Of a DNA stretch of 64,000 bases, positions 1-10,445 are shown piece by piece. A model generated the notes under the pieces. The model did no database searches and was not told where the DNA came from. It saw nothing but the letters and a program-made list of their open reading frames with translations. Within the stretch, counting starts at the first letter, position 1; each line of letters starts with the position of its first letter. The position numbers and the translations under genes were made by a program. Source of the stretch: Amborella trichopoda (taxonomy: Eukaryota; Streptophyta; Magnoliopsida; Amborellales; Amborellaceae); the NCBI RefSeq assembly GCF_000471905.2, contig NW_006499436.1:952353-1016352 (forward strand). Reading direction: 5' to 3'.

Positions 1-852
1 ATCTCTAAGGGAATAAATTACATCCAATTGAGTACATTTTCTGATAAACAATAATATAAGGAATCAAAACCCTAAATTTTTAACACATTATTTCTAATAT
101 ATCATGAAAAAAAAAATCAAAAGGCGAAAAAAAAAAAAAAAACAGCGGAATTTTGGTTCCGCAGACATCTCTGTATTCATCTCAAATTTCATGCTGTAAT
201 TGACCAAATTACATAAAATTGAAAATTTTAAATCATAATAGAGAAAATAAAGATTAAAAACCCTACAAATTGAACTCATTATCTTCAAAATATGTCGTGA
301 AATAAATTATATGGTGGAAAAAAAAAAAACCCAAACTTCTTACCTGATTTTATGAACCGAAGCCTTCAATCTCCAAAAAACTCTGTTTTTCTCAACGATT
401 ATCACAAATTAGTAACAAAAGGTTTTGATGCACAGCTTTATGATCAAAATGCCTACAAATTTTGAAAGATTCATGCTCTATTTGGCATGAAACACAAGGA
501 AAGGCGGAAACCCTAAAAATGCAAGTTTCGTGATCCAAAAACACCAAATTTTTCAACCATTTAATCCGTGTAAAAGCTGTTTACAACCTGCAAATTAGAT
601 CACATGCCAAAAAAAACAAGAAAAATGATCAAAAAATGACAAATTTCGAAGAATCCCGTAAAGAATACTGTGCAACCCATGTTCTTCACGGACTCGCCGA
701 TTCCGCACAGTGAATCGGCGAGTCACTGTGCAGAATCGTCCGGTTCTCTCTAGAACGGGACGATTCCCGTTTTTTTAACCGATTTGATCCCCCCCATGCG
801 ATTCCCGAGTCGAACCGGGCGAGTCCGGTTCGACTCGACGTGTTTTTAAACA
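1..852. other. AT-rich DNA, no gene
   Basis: A-rich non-coding sequence. A block at about 690-857 is markedly more C+G-rich (repeated CGGTTC and GAGTCG words) and ends TTTTTAAACACTG. On the other strand this reads CAGTGTTTAAAAA, the kind of terminus seen on hAT-like elements. I could not place the other end. Confidence 0.35.
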
Positions 853-1217
853 CTGCCCTAAACAATCAAACTCAAAAATTCATTGGAAGAAGTTGTTTTT
901 GATGCCGAAAAATCATCAAATTTGATCATCTTGACGTTGACATAAATAGACGTAAAAAAAAAAAAAAAAACTTAGAGTTTTGGAAATAGTACATATTGTA
1001 ATACATTATCTAGATCGTCAATTTTCAAGATTTATAGGTGTTCTTAGATGTGCTTGATCTACACTATTTTTTAAGTTCTAGATTTTATAATTAAAGATGA
1101 AAATAAATTTTTAGGTCATCATAAAAATTTTTGATACTGAAACGACATCTTTTGACACTAATTGAAGGTGTGTATCATTTCGATTGTTTGGGGCCTCTGC
1201 CTTATATAAACCACACC
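853..1217. mobile_element. MITE family A, copy 1 (degenerate)
   Basis: It shares internal blocks with the copies at 2044, 31191, 47511 and 54871: TTGATCATCTTGACG, GGAAATAGTACAT and TGATCTACACTATTTTT. It ends in the family terminal repeat (CCTTATATAAACCACACC). The left terminus is eroded and no TSD is seen. It is non-coding. Confidence 0.6.
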
Positions 1218-1554
1218 GATGTTTTAAACATCGATTCAGAGAGGAATCGACCTATGTTTTAGACATCGATTCAAAGAGGAATCGACCGATCCAGATTACG
1301 AATAGTCAAGGATGAATCCCTTCTTGTAAAATATTGAGAGCTGGCTGGTCTCCCACGACTGGCCAATTCTGTAGAGAATGGGTCAGAACCAGCCCCAACT
1401 TATTAATTTTGTTTTAACTTTTTAATTTTTTTAACGACTGGTTCGATAGACTAGATAGTCGATCCGGCAAACCAAAAAAATCCAATCACTACTCCAAATT
1501 GTAAAGCCCGACTCTAGCTCAAGCCTAATGGCCAAAATAGAGCTGAAATTATAT

Positions 1555-1788
1555 GGAAATGTATATAATGAGACCATCTACTTTTGATAAATGGAGGTCA
1601 TAATCATTGTTGGCCCTTAGATTTGAAATGCGGTGGTTAAGGATGTATCATTGTTTAGGTATAAAGTTCAAAATAAAATTTGTTGAATATTGTGATAAAT
1701 TTCAGCTATTAAATTTTACATCCAATGTTTAAAAATAGTTGTGACCTCCATGTACTAAAAATAAATAGTTCACATAATATACAATCCC
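1555..1788. mobile_element. MITE family C, copy 1 (234 bp)
   Basis: Terminal inverted repeats (TIRs) of roughly 50 bp, imperfect: left GGAAATGTATATAATGAGAC, right (complement) GGGATTGTATATTATGTGAA. It is flanked by AAATTATAT (1546-1554) and AAATTATAA (1789-1797), an 8-of-9-bp target-site duplication that suggests the Mutator (MULE) superfamily. No coding capacity. Confidence 0.75.
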
Positions 1789-1859
1789 AAATTATAATGA
1801 GGATTACAATAAATATTGGCATAATTTCGCTGAAATTTTGTAGACCAAGAACATAAGAA

Positions 1860-1965
1860 CACGAAAAGTTAAAATATGTTCCATTTTCTATTGATAACGC
1901 AAGAAGAATACGCTCGTTCATGAAGGGAAAAAAGAAGAAGATAAAACTAAGGAAAAGTGTTCTAT
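1860..1965. repeat. Fragment of locally duplicated segment
   Basis: The text around TTTCTATTGATAACGCAAGA and AGATAAAACTAA resembles 13160-13262 (TTTCTATCGATAATGCAAGG, AGATAAAACTAA). Together with 3430-3650 this marks an older, MITE-interrupted copy of the segment at 12.2-13.8 kb. Not a gene. Confidence 0.5.
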
Positions 1966-2043
1966 GAGTGAGCCGGTGCAAGAGCTCGCTAACTCTTCAA
2001 TGTCTATCTTTAAGGTGGATGTTGTGTAAAACGCATAGGGTCT

Positions 2044-2433
2044 GGGTGCCGTTTGTATGGAGCCGAGGTCTAAAAAATCAAAGTAGAGTGTACTTTCAAG
2101 TAGTATCGAGAAATGCGGTTTCAATACTAGAAATTTTTGTAATAATAGAAATTTTTGTGATAGCCTTGTTTCATCTCTAATTATAAAATTCAAAGCTTCA
2201 AAAATAGTGTAGATCGAGCTGATCTATGAAAACTTGAAAATCTTTAAAATTGCTTGACAAAAAATGTATTACAAGATGCACTATTTCCAAAAGTTCAAAT
2301 CAATTTTTTTCTCATGTCTATGCATCTTGATGTCGAGCTGATATTTGGACATCAAAACAACCTTTTCCGGTATAATTTTTTAGGTGTGCTCTAATTTGAT
2401 TGTTTAGAGCCTCGTCTCTATATAAACTTTTTC
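2044..2433. mobile_element. MITE family A, copy 2 (390 bp)
   Basis: It starts GGGTGCCGTTTGTATGGAGC and ends in the complement of GAAAAAGTTTATATAGAG, exactly like copies 54871-55262 and 31191-31583 but inverted. Its length matches theirs (392-393 bp). No convincing TSD was found here. Non-coding. Confidence 0.72.
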
Positions 2434-2587
2434 TAATAAAATATGGACAATGCCAAAAAATATCCCAAAAAAAAAAACACATTTTAAAGTTTAATTATTT
2501 TTTTTTCATATTTATGATCAACTTGGCTTAGATGATGAATCCCTAAATTTTTAGACAAAAATCCATCTTTAAAGTGAATATAGAGGG

Positions 2588-3059
2588 TAGGGGTGGCAAC
2601 GTGTTGGGTCAGGCTGGATCGGGACCAAATCCGAATAGTATTCGGGTTCAAGTTTTGGACTCGGACCCGACTCGACCCATCAAGTCCAAAAGTTGGACCC
2701 ATACCCATACCCGTCGGGTCTCGGGTCTATCCCGTTGGGTCTTAGGTCTGGTTAGGGTTCATTGCCACCCTCACTATGAGCTTTTTTTTTTTTACCTTTT
2801 TTTTTACTATCATGTACCCATATTATTGACAATAAGGTCATAATCATCTGCCATTAGATTTCAAGCCAGCTGATTTGTCGTTTAATAGCTAAAGATGACT
2901 ACGAGTTCTTATTGTATACAATCTTTAATATACCCAAATGAATTGGCTTTGAAGTATTTTATCTCCAGTAGTTTACGAGTATGAGTCAGGTCCAACTCCA
3001 CCCAGACTCGGACCCGTGTCGGGTATACCCGACGGGTCCCGAGTCCATTGCCACCCCTA
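2588..3059. mobile_element. hAT-type MITE (472 bp) with perfect 8-bp TSD
   Basis: The ends are TAGGGGTGGCAA (2588-2599) and its exact complement (3048-3059). They are flanked by perfect 8-bp duplications ATAGAGGG (2580-2587 and 3060-3067). The TIR and an 8-bp TSD identify a hAT-superfamily non-autonomous element. The outer parts are rich in CGGGTC/GACCCG words. An internal ATTGCCACCCTC at about 2762 looks like a second TIR end, so the central ~200 AT-rich bases may be a nested insertion. Confidence 0.88.
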
Positions 3060-3128
3060 ATAGAGGGGTCCCCACATATACATATGCATCAAGTTGACTC
3101 ATATACACCCATCCTAAAATTAATTTGG

Positions 3129-3429
3129 GGACCTAGTTTCTATGCGGACTTGCTATGCAGCTAAGTCCGCATATGTAAAAATGCTGGCTTATTAATAAAT
3201 ATATTTTTGAGATGGATTTTTGAACATAATTTTAAAAGCACGTAATCTCTAGCTTGGAGATCATGAATATGAAAAAAATAAACAAATTTTAAAAACTAAA
3301 AATAATAATTATTTGGACTATTAGTTTCCATTGTTTTTAAATACACCACATAACTTGCATCCCTGCTTTGTACTTTTTTTTTGACCGTATATATAAGCAT
3401 GCTGTCCAACCTGCATGAGACAATTTTCC
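3129..3429. mobile_element. MITE family B, copy 1 (301 bp)
   Basis: The ends GGACCTAGTTTCTATGCGG and (complement) GGAAAATTGTCTCATGCAGG are imperfect TIRs. Perfect 9-bp duplications TTAATTTGG lie at 3120-3128 and 3430-3438. A 9-bp TSD with G...C ends suggests a MULE-type MITE. Non-coding, AT-rich core. Confidence 0.85.
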
Positions 3430-3964
3430 TTAATTTGGTATGTACCTTTTGGTTAAGGGAAAGTATACGACGCCCATTATGGAAAAGTACACAGTAGCAT
3501 TGATTATTCCTCTCATGTACAAGGGCGTTGCAAGAGCCTTTCTAACTGAGTTGCTCGGGCGTGTTTATGCGGGCGCCGCTCAAAGTACAAAAAGGTTAAA
3601 GTTTATTGCATTTGACGAGTATGTACTAGAGAGGGAAATGACCTTGCAAGACCCTTCCACACTTATGCATAAGATTTTATATGATTATTGTTAAATTTGA
3701 TGTATTTATATATAAAAAAATCAAATTTTACATTCATATGATAATTTTTTTAGAGATTTGTATCAAATTTAATAATTATCTTTTGAAGTCCTACACAGAT
3801 GAGTGTAGAAAAATCTCATAAAATCATCACTCGAGAAGGGTCTCATAGGATCATTAAAGATTATGATAATTCAGACTTCTTTCTACTAAAGATAAATAGT
3901 TTATTTTTTTTTTTTTTGGAGCGTTAAAGATAAATAATTTTCTAGTATATAATTATAAATAAAA
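3430..3964. repeat. Fragment of duplicated segment plus old MULE-MITE arm
   Basis: 3456-3640 resembles 13280-13410 (TATGGAAAAGTACACA, GCTCAAAGTACAAA). About 3755-3862 resembles the right arm of the 200-bp element at 12606 (AGTCCTACACA, GGGTCTCATAGGATCATTA). An 84-codon reading frame at 3440-3694 is not preserved in the other copy and is not annotated as a gene. Confidence 0.5.
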
Positions 3965-4271
3965 GCACACGATTAACATGCGGCCAAACCTCCATATGTA
4001 CAAATGAGGGCTTGGCAATAAATATGTTTTTTAAATATATTTTGATCATAATTTTAGAGATTATATATTTTTTAACATGGAGATCATGAATATGAAAAAT
4101 AAATAAATTTAAAAAATTAAAAATAATAATTATATTAAAAAACATTGGGGCAGTTGTTTACAATTGTTTTTAGACGGACCACCTATTTGCATCAATTTTT
4201 AAGATTAAAGCTTTATACCGCTGGACCGCATATTGTACAAATGCGGTTCACCCCGCATAAAACAATTGTTT
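3965..4271. mobile_element. MITE family B, copy 2 (307 bp)
   Basis: Same core as the other B copies (GGAGATCATGAATATGAAAA, AAAATAATAATTATA). Perfect 9-bp duplications TAAATAAAA flank it at 3956-3964 and 4272-4280. The subterminal ATGCGG words are in inverted orientation. Non-coding. Confidence 0.82.
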
Positions 4272-4319
4272 TAAATAAAATATGATGATTTACACATACG
4301 TGTATACGTGTATGGTTTA

Positions 4320-4494
4320 GATCTATATTTTAAAACCTAACGATTTTCGATCTAGATCATCGATTTGGATGGAAATCAGTCAAGAATGAACCAGTTTTGG
4401 CAGACTATGAGTCTCAATCTAGTTCCCCTTACAACCATCCCCTTGTATATCATTTTATTTTTATTTTTTAATTTATCAAATATAATCCAAGTTT
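4320..4494. repeat. Dispersed repeat, partner at 14025-14210
   Basis: It shares ordered blocks with 14025-14210: TTGATCTGGATCGCCGATTT-like, GAACCAGTTTTG and a following T-rich TTATC stretch. Origin unknown; no coding potential. Confidence 0.5.
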
Positions 4495-4503
4495 TAAAAC
4501 CAA

Positions 4504-5209
4504 GAGAAAGTAACATATATATCGGCTATATTTAGTGTTATTATAGAATTACCGTGAAGTTTATGTTATTACATATATAACTGTTTCTTCAACTTCATAA
4601 CATTTTTTTATAAAAAACGACACAATTGCCCTTTTTTGTTTTTGAAAAACTAGAAAATTACCTTTTTCGATTTTTTCAAAATAAAAAATCTATAGCTTTC
4701 CAGGAAGTTACTATAAAAGGAAAGATAGTTTTTGGTTTTTGAAAACAGGAAATATCCTATTTTTTATTTTTGAAAACCAAAAATGTCATTTTCGGTTTTT
4801 CAAAAACAAAAACTATGTTTCTTTCCAATAAATTTCCCAATTACTGTAAAATGAAAGATAGTTTTCAGTTTTTAAAAAACCGAAATGGTCATGTTTTTGA
4901 TTTTTCAAAAATCGAAAATCAGTCTCTTTCCAGTAAGTTACTGAAAAATGAAAGATAGTTTTCGGTTTTTTAAAAAACTAAAAATATCCAATTTCCAATT
5001 TTAAAAAAACAAAAAACACAACTTTTTCGGTTTTTGAAAAACAAAAATGTTTCGGTTTTTCAAAAATAGAAAATGACAGTCCCGTCTTTGTTTATTTCCT
5101 AAATTTTTTTTTTATAAAGTTGAAATAAATGGGTATACATGTAATAACATAAACTTCACAATAATTTCAAAATAACACTAAATATAATAGATATATATGT
5201 TTTTTTCTC
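4504..5209. mobile_element. 706-bp MULE-type element with long TIRs and internal minisatellite
   Basis: TIRs of roughly 90 bp start GAGAAAGTAACATATATA and (complement) GAGAAAAAAACATATATA and share TGAAGTTTATGTTATTACAT. Perfect 9-bp duplications TAAAACCAA lie at 4495-4503 and 5210-5218. The interior (about 4640-5070) is an imperfect tandem array of a TTTCGGTTTTTCAAAAAC-like word. No transposase. Confidence 0.87.
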
Positions 5210-5321
5210 TAAAACCAATGTCGTCGGATTCAATTTGGAGTCTTTTTCGGTTAGGTGAGAAAAATGAAGCAATTTGGTTATTTGATCGATTCGGGAGAAG
5301 ACTTCGATTTTTTTTAAAAAT

Positions 5322-5348
5322 TAATATATATATATATATATATATATA
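5322..5348. repeat. (TA)n microsatellite at edge of pararetrovirus-like locus
   Basis: An uninterrupted TA run abuts the first unit of the 1.27-kb tandem repeats. Endogenous pararetroviruses are known to sit beside AT/TA dinucleotide repeats, so this may mark the integration junction. Confidence 0.8.
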
Positions 5349-6600
5349 AGCTTTTTATTGTAACAGGGACAGGTGGTAATGTCGGCAGAATATTTTTACT
5401 ATAGCAAGGACAGGTGGCGATGTCGACAGAATCTTTTTACTGTAGCAGGGGCAAGTGGCGATATCTGTAGAATCTTTTTACTATAGCTAGGACATGTGGT
5501 GATGTCGGTAGAAGCTTTTTAGGATAGGTGGCATTACTAAAGAGGGCTTTGGAAGGAAAGTGGCTTCTTGAAGAGCTTTAGCGACTCGGAACATAATCTA
5601 GTTCCCCTGAGATATGTTATTAGTGAAGCGTATTACACTTCAAGATTAGCAGCCCTATGCTTACTCTTCGACAATTGGTCCTATTAAGCTTACTCTGCCT
5701 CTGAGGCTAACTCGAGATTCGGAGAGACAAACCTATAGTTAAGCTGGGCAAGGGCTTCTTCCAGGGTCTTGATAGAGCTACTAGTTATATGCCCGTGCTA
5801 CTAAGGCTTTCTTCTTCAGCGCCCGGGGATGGTAATCGAATTGGTCAACTAACACCCTAAATCAGGCTCTAATATTTAGATCTATTTATTTAAATCTATA
5901 TATTTAAGATCTATCTATTTAATGTCATTTAATTTTGAATATTAAAATCTCAAGAAGGTTCTAGGTACATAGTAAAATCTCAAGAAGATTCTAGGTATAT
6001 TGAAGATTTCTAAATATACTAAAGCAAGAACTATAATAAATAATGAAATGAAAGATATATCAATAATTATCCAATTAGTATACACAATCTGACGAATTCT
6101 AGGGCTAATAATAAGCTTCACTTGCATTTCATAACAAAATATTACATAAACTTTACTTGTATTAACAAAATATTACACAATAAGAAAAGAAAATACTTAC
6201 AGTCTACACATAAAGAAGCTAGTGAATAGCTTCCATTCATCATGGCAGAAACTTGGAAGATCGCTAAATTTACAGTCACACATTTTAAACAACCATCAAG
6301 ATGATTTATAGATTACCATCTATTATACATAACAAGCTAAGAAATAAAAGGAGATGAAAAGAAGAACCTGGACTGGACTGTAATACAAAGTACTTAAAAT
6401 GAGAATACAACTGCTAAGTTCCTCTGAAATTGTTTTAGAGAGAGAGAATAAAACAGATGAGAGAGAGTGTAACTAGGAATAGAAGAGAGAGTGTCGGAGC
6501 AGATTTCTCTTTCCCGGATGCCCTCATACAGAAGTTTGCTGCCCCTTTTATAAAGCCCGGACTTCAAATTCTTCTTCATTCTCTTTTATTGTGAGCCGTA
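5349..6600 (-). repeat. Tandem unit 1
   Basis: It has about four copies of the ~41-bp word at the left (5349-5530) and the TATA-like site at 6544-6555. The PBS-like site is at 5865-5878; on the minus strand it reads TAAATATTAGAGCC, matching plant PBS TGGTATCAGAGCC at 9 of 13 aligned positions. The stretch after the PBS contains a short coiled-coil-like coding remnant with stops. Confidence 0.6.
6544..6555 (-). promoter_or_regulatory. TATA-like box, unit 1
   Basis: On the minus strand it reads CTTTATAAAAGG, preceded by GAAGTCCGGG and followed by a CT-rich leader. It is conserved in all four units and lies about 50 nt downstream of the repeat array. No transcript evidence. Confidence 0.55.
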
Positions 6601-7853
6601 ACAGTTGATAGAAGCTTTTTACTGTAACAGGGACAGGTGGCGATGTCGGCAGAATATTTTTACTATTGCAGAGATGGGTGGCGATGTCGACAGAATCTTT
6701 TTATTGCAACAGGGACAGGTGGCGATGTCGGCAGAATCTATTTACTCTAGCAGGGACATGTGGTGATGTCAGCAGAAGCTTTTTAGGACAGGTGGCATTA
6801 CTAAAGGAAAGTGGCTTCTTGGAGAGCTTTAGCAACTTGGAACATCAACTAGTTCCCCCTGAAATATGTTATTAGTAAAGCATATTACACTTCAAGATTA
6901 GCAGCCCTATGCTTACTCTTCGACAATTGGTGCTGTTAAGCTTACTCTGCCTCTGAGGCTAACTCGAGATCCGGAGAGACAAACCTATAGTTAAGCTGGG
7001 CAAGGGCTTCTTACAGGGTCTTGATAGAGCTACTAGTTATATGTCCGTGCTACTAAGGCTTTCTTCTTCAGCGCCCCGAGGATGGTAATCGAATTGGTCA
7101 ACTAACACCCTAAATCAGGCTCTAATATTTAGATCTATTTATTTAGGGCTATTTATTTAAGATCTATCTATTTAATCTCATTTAATTTTGAATATTAAAA
7201 TCTCAAGAAGGTTCTAGGTACATATTAAAATCTCAAGAAGATTCTAGGTATATTGAAGATTTCTAAATATACTAAAGCATGAACTATAATAAATAATGAA
7301 ATGAAAGAGATATCAATAATTATCCAATTAGTATACACAGTCTGACGAATTCTAAGGCTAATAATAAGCCTCACTTGCATTTCATAAAAAAATATTACAT
7401 AAACTTTACTTGTATTAACAAAATATTACACAATAAAAAAAGAAAATACTTACAATCTATACATACAGAAGCTAGTGAATAGCTCCCATTCATCAGGACA
7501 GAAACTTGGAAGATCGCTAAATTTACAGTCACACATTTTAAACAACCATTAAGATGGTTTATAGATTACCATCTATTACACATAACAAGCTAAAAAATTA
7601 AAGGAGATGAAGAGAAGAATCTGGACTAGACTGTAATACATAGTACTTAAGATAAGAATACAACTGCTGAGTTCCTCTGGAATTGTTTTAGAGAGAGAGA
7701 ATAAAACAGATGAGAGAGAGTGTAACTAGGAATAGAAGAGAGAGTGTCGGAGCAGATTTCTCTTTCCCAGATGCCCTCATAAGGAAGTCTGCTGCCACTT
7801 TTATAAAGCCCGGACTTCAAATTCTTCTTCATTCTCTTTTATTGTGAGCCGTA
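6601..7853 (-). repeat. Tandem unit 2
   Basis: Near-identical to unit 1: array at 6603-6790, PBS-like site at 7118-7131, TATA-like site at 7797-7808. TATA-to-PBS spacing is 666 nt, the same as unit 1. Confidence 0.6.
7797..7808 (-). promoter_or_regulatory. TATA-like box, unit 2
   Basis: CTTTATAAAAGT on the minus strand, in the same context as unit 1. Confidence 0.52.
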
Positions 7854-9142
7854 ATAGTTGATAGAAGCTTTTTACTGTAACAGGGACAAGTGGCAATGTC
7901 GGCAGAGTATTTTTACTGTAGTAGGGATAGGTGGCAATGTCGGTAGAATCTTTTTACTGTAGCAGGGACAGGTGGCGATGTCGGCAGAATCTTTTTACTG
8001 TAGCAGGGACAAGTGGCAATGTCGGTAGAATCGTTTTACTATAGCAGGGACTAGTGGTCATGTCGGCAGAAGTTTTTTAGGAAAGGTGGCATTACTAAAG
8101 AGGGCTTTGGAAGGAAAGTGGCTTCTTGGAGAGCTTTAACGACTCAGAACATAATCTAGTTCCCTCTGAGATATTTTATTAGTAAGTGTATTACACTTCA
8201 AGATTAGCTGCCCAATGCTTACTCTTCGACAATTGGTGCTGTTAAGCTTACTCTGCCTCTGAGGCTAACTCGAGATCCGGAGAGACAAACCTATAGTTAA
8301 GCTGGGCAAGGGCTTCTTCCAGGGTCTTGATAGCGCTACTAGTTATATGTCCGTGCTACTAAGGCTTTCTTCTTCAGCGCCCGGGGATGGTAATCCAATT
8401 GATCAACTAACACCATAAATCAGGCTCTAATATTTAGATCTATTTATTTAAGATCTATCTATTTAATCTCATTTAATTTTGAATATTAAAATCTCAAGAA
8501 GGTTCTAGGTACATATTAAAATCTCAAGAAGATTCTAGGTATATTGAAGATTTCTAAATATACTAAAGCAAGAACTATAATAAATAATGAAATGAAAGAG
8601 ATATCACTAATTATCCAATTAGTATACACAGTCTGACGAATTCTAAGGCTACTAATAAGCTTCACTTGCATTTCATAACAAAATATTGCCTAAACTTTAC
8701 TTGTATTAACAAAATATTACACAATAAGAAAAGAAAATACTTACAGTCTACACATACAGAAGCTAGTGAATAGCTTCCATTCATCAGGGCAGAAACTTGG
8801 AAGATCGCTAAATTTACAGTCACACATTTTAAACAACCATTAAGATGGTTTATAGATTACCATCTATTATACATAACAAGCTAAGAAATAAAAGGAGATG
8901 AAGAGAAGAACCTGGACTGGACTGTAATACAAAGTACTTAAGATGAGAATGCAACTGTTGAGTTCCTCTAGAATTGTTTTAGAGAGAGAGAATAAAACAG
9001 ATGAGAGAGAGTGTAACTAAGAATAGAAGAGAGAGTGTCGGAGCATATTTCTCTTTCCCGGATGCCCTCATAAAGAAGTCTGCTACCCCTTTTATAAAGC
9101 CCGGACTTCAAATTCTTCTTCATTCTCTTTTATTGTGAGCTG
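7854..9142 (-). repeat. Tandem unit 3
   Basis: Its array is longer (about five words, 7862-8095). The PBS-like site is at 8423-8436 and the TATA-like site at 9088-9099 (652 nt apart). A small deletion near 8437-8455 relative to units 1 and 2 explains the shorter leader. Confidence 0.6.
9088..9099 (-). promoter_or_regulatory. TATA-like box, unit 3
   Basis: CTTTATAAAAGG on the minus strand, in the same context as unit 1. Confidence 0.55.
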
Positions 9143-10445
9143 TAATAGTTGATAGAAGCTTTTTACTGTAACAGGGACAAGTGGCAAAGTCGGCAGAGTA
9201 TTTTTACTGTAGTAGGGACAGGTGGCGATGTCGGCAGAATCTTTTTACTGTAGCAGGGACAGGTGGCAATGTCGACAGAATCGTTTTACTGTAGCAGGGA
9301 CAGGTGGCGATGTCGGCAGAATCTTTTTATTGTAGCAGGGACAGGTGGTGATGTCGGTAGAAGCTTTTTAGGACAGGTGGCATTACTAAAGTGGGCTTTG
9401 GAAGGAAAGTGGCTTCTTGGAGAGCTTTAGCGACTCGGAACATAATCTAGTTCCCCCTGAGATATGTTATTAGTAAAGCGTATTACACTTCAAGATTAGC
9501 AGCCCAATGCTTACTCTTTGACAATTGGTGCCGTTAAGCTTACTCAGCCTCTGAGGCTAACTCGAGATCAGGAGAGACAAACCTATAGTTAAGCTGGGCA
9601 AGGGCTTCTTCCAGGGTCTTGATAGCGATACTAGTTATATGTCCGTGCTACTAAGGCTTTCTTCTTCAGCGCTCGGGGATGGTAATCGAATTGGTCAACT
9701 AACACCCTAAATCAGGCTCAAATATTTAGATTTATTTATTTAGATCTATTTATTTAAGATCTATCTATTTAATCTCATTTAATTTGAATATTAAAATCTC
9801 AAGAAGGTTATAGGTACATATTAAAATCTCAAGAAGATTCTAGGTATATTGAAGATTTCTAAATATACTAAAGCAAGAACTATAATAAATAATGAAATGA
9901 AAGAGATATCAATAATTATCCAATTAGTATACACAGTCTGACGAATTCTAAGGCTACTAATAAGCTTTACTTGCATTTCATAACAAAATATTACATAAAC
10001 TTTACTTGTATTAACAAAATATTACACAATAAGAAAAGAAGATACTTACAGTCTACCCATACAGAAGCTAGTGAATAGCTTCCATTCATCAGGGCAGAAA
10101 CTTGGAAGATCGCTAAATTTACAGTCACACATTTTAAACAACCATTAAGATGGTTTATAGATTACCATATATTATACATAACAAGCTAATAAATAAAGGA
10201 GATGAAGAGAAGAACCTGGATTGGACTGTAATACAAAGTACTTAAGATGAGAATGCAACTGCTGAGTTCCTCTGGAATTGTTTTGGAGAGAGTGAATAAA
10301 ACAGATGAGAGAGAGTATTACTAGGAATAGAAGAGAGAGTGTCGGAGCAGATTTCTCTTTCTCGGATGCCCTCATACAGAAGTTTGCTGCCCCTTTTATA
10401 AAGCCCGGACTTCAAATTCTTCTTCATTCTTTTTTATTGTGAGCT
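9143..10445 (-). repeat. Tandem unit 4
   Basis: Array of about five words (9150-9385). The PBS-like site at 9715-9728 is slightly changed (GGCTCAAATATTTA) and the TATA-like site is at 10392-10403 (664 nt apart). It is the unit nearest the coding fragments but for the fifth array. Confidence 0.6.
10392..10403 (-). promoter_or_regulatory. TATA-like box, unit 4
   Basis: CTTTATAAAAGG on the minus strand, downstream of the longest array (10446-10730). It is the copy that keeps the layout coding end, array, TATA box. Confidence 0.57.

Noticed and set aside
690-857. A G+C-rich island that might be a CpG-type promoter
   Set aside because: Composed of repeated CGGTTC/GAGTCG words ending in TTTTTAAACACTG, more like a hAT-element terminus; no gene follows.
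3440-3694. 84-codon frame beginning MYLLVKGKYTTPIMEKY
   Set aside because: The related DNA at 13270-13410 does not keep this frame, so it is chance coding in a duplicated non-coding segment.
6394-10427. Repeated 61-codon frames MKKNLKSGLYK... in units 1, 2 and 4
   Set aside because: They start around the TATA box in each tandem unit and lie in the leader; short upstream frames in a leader are expected and show no domain.
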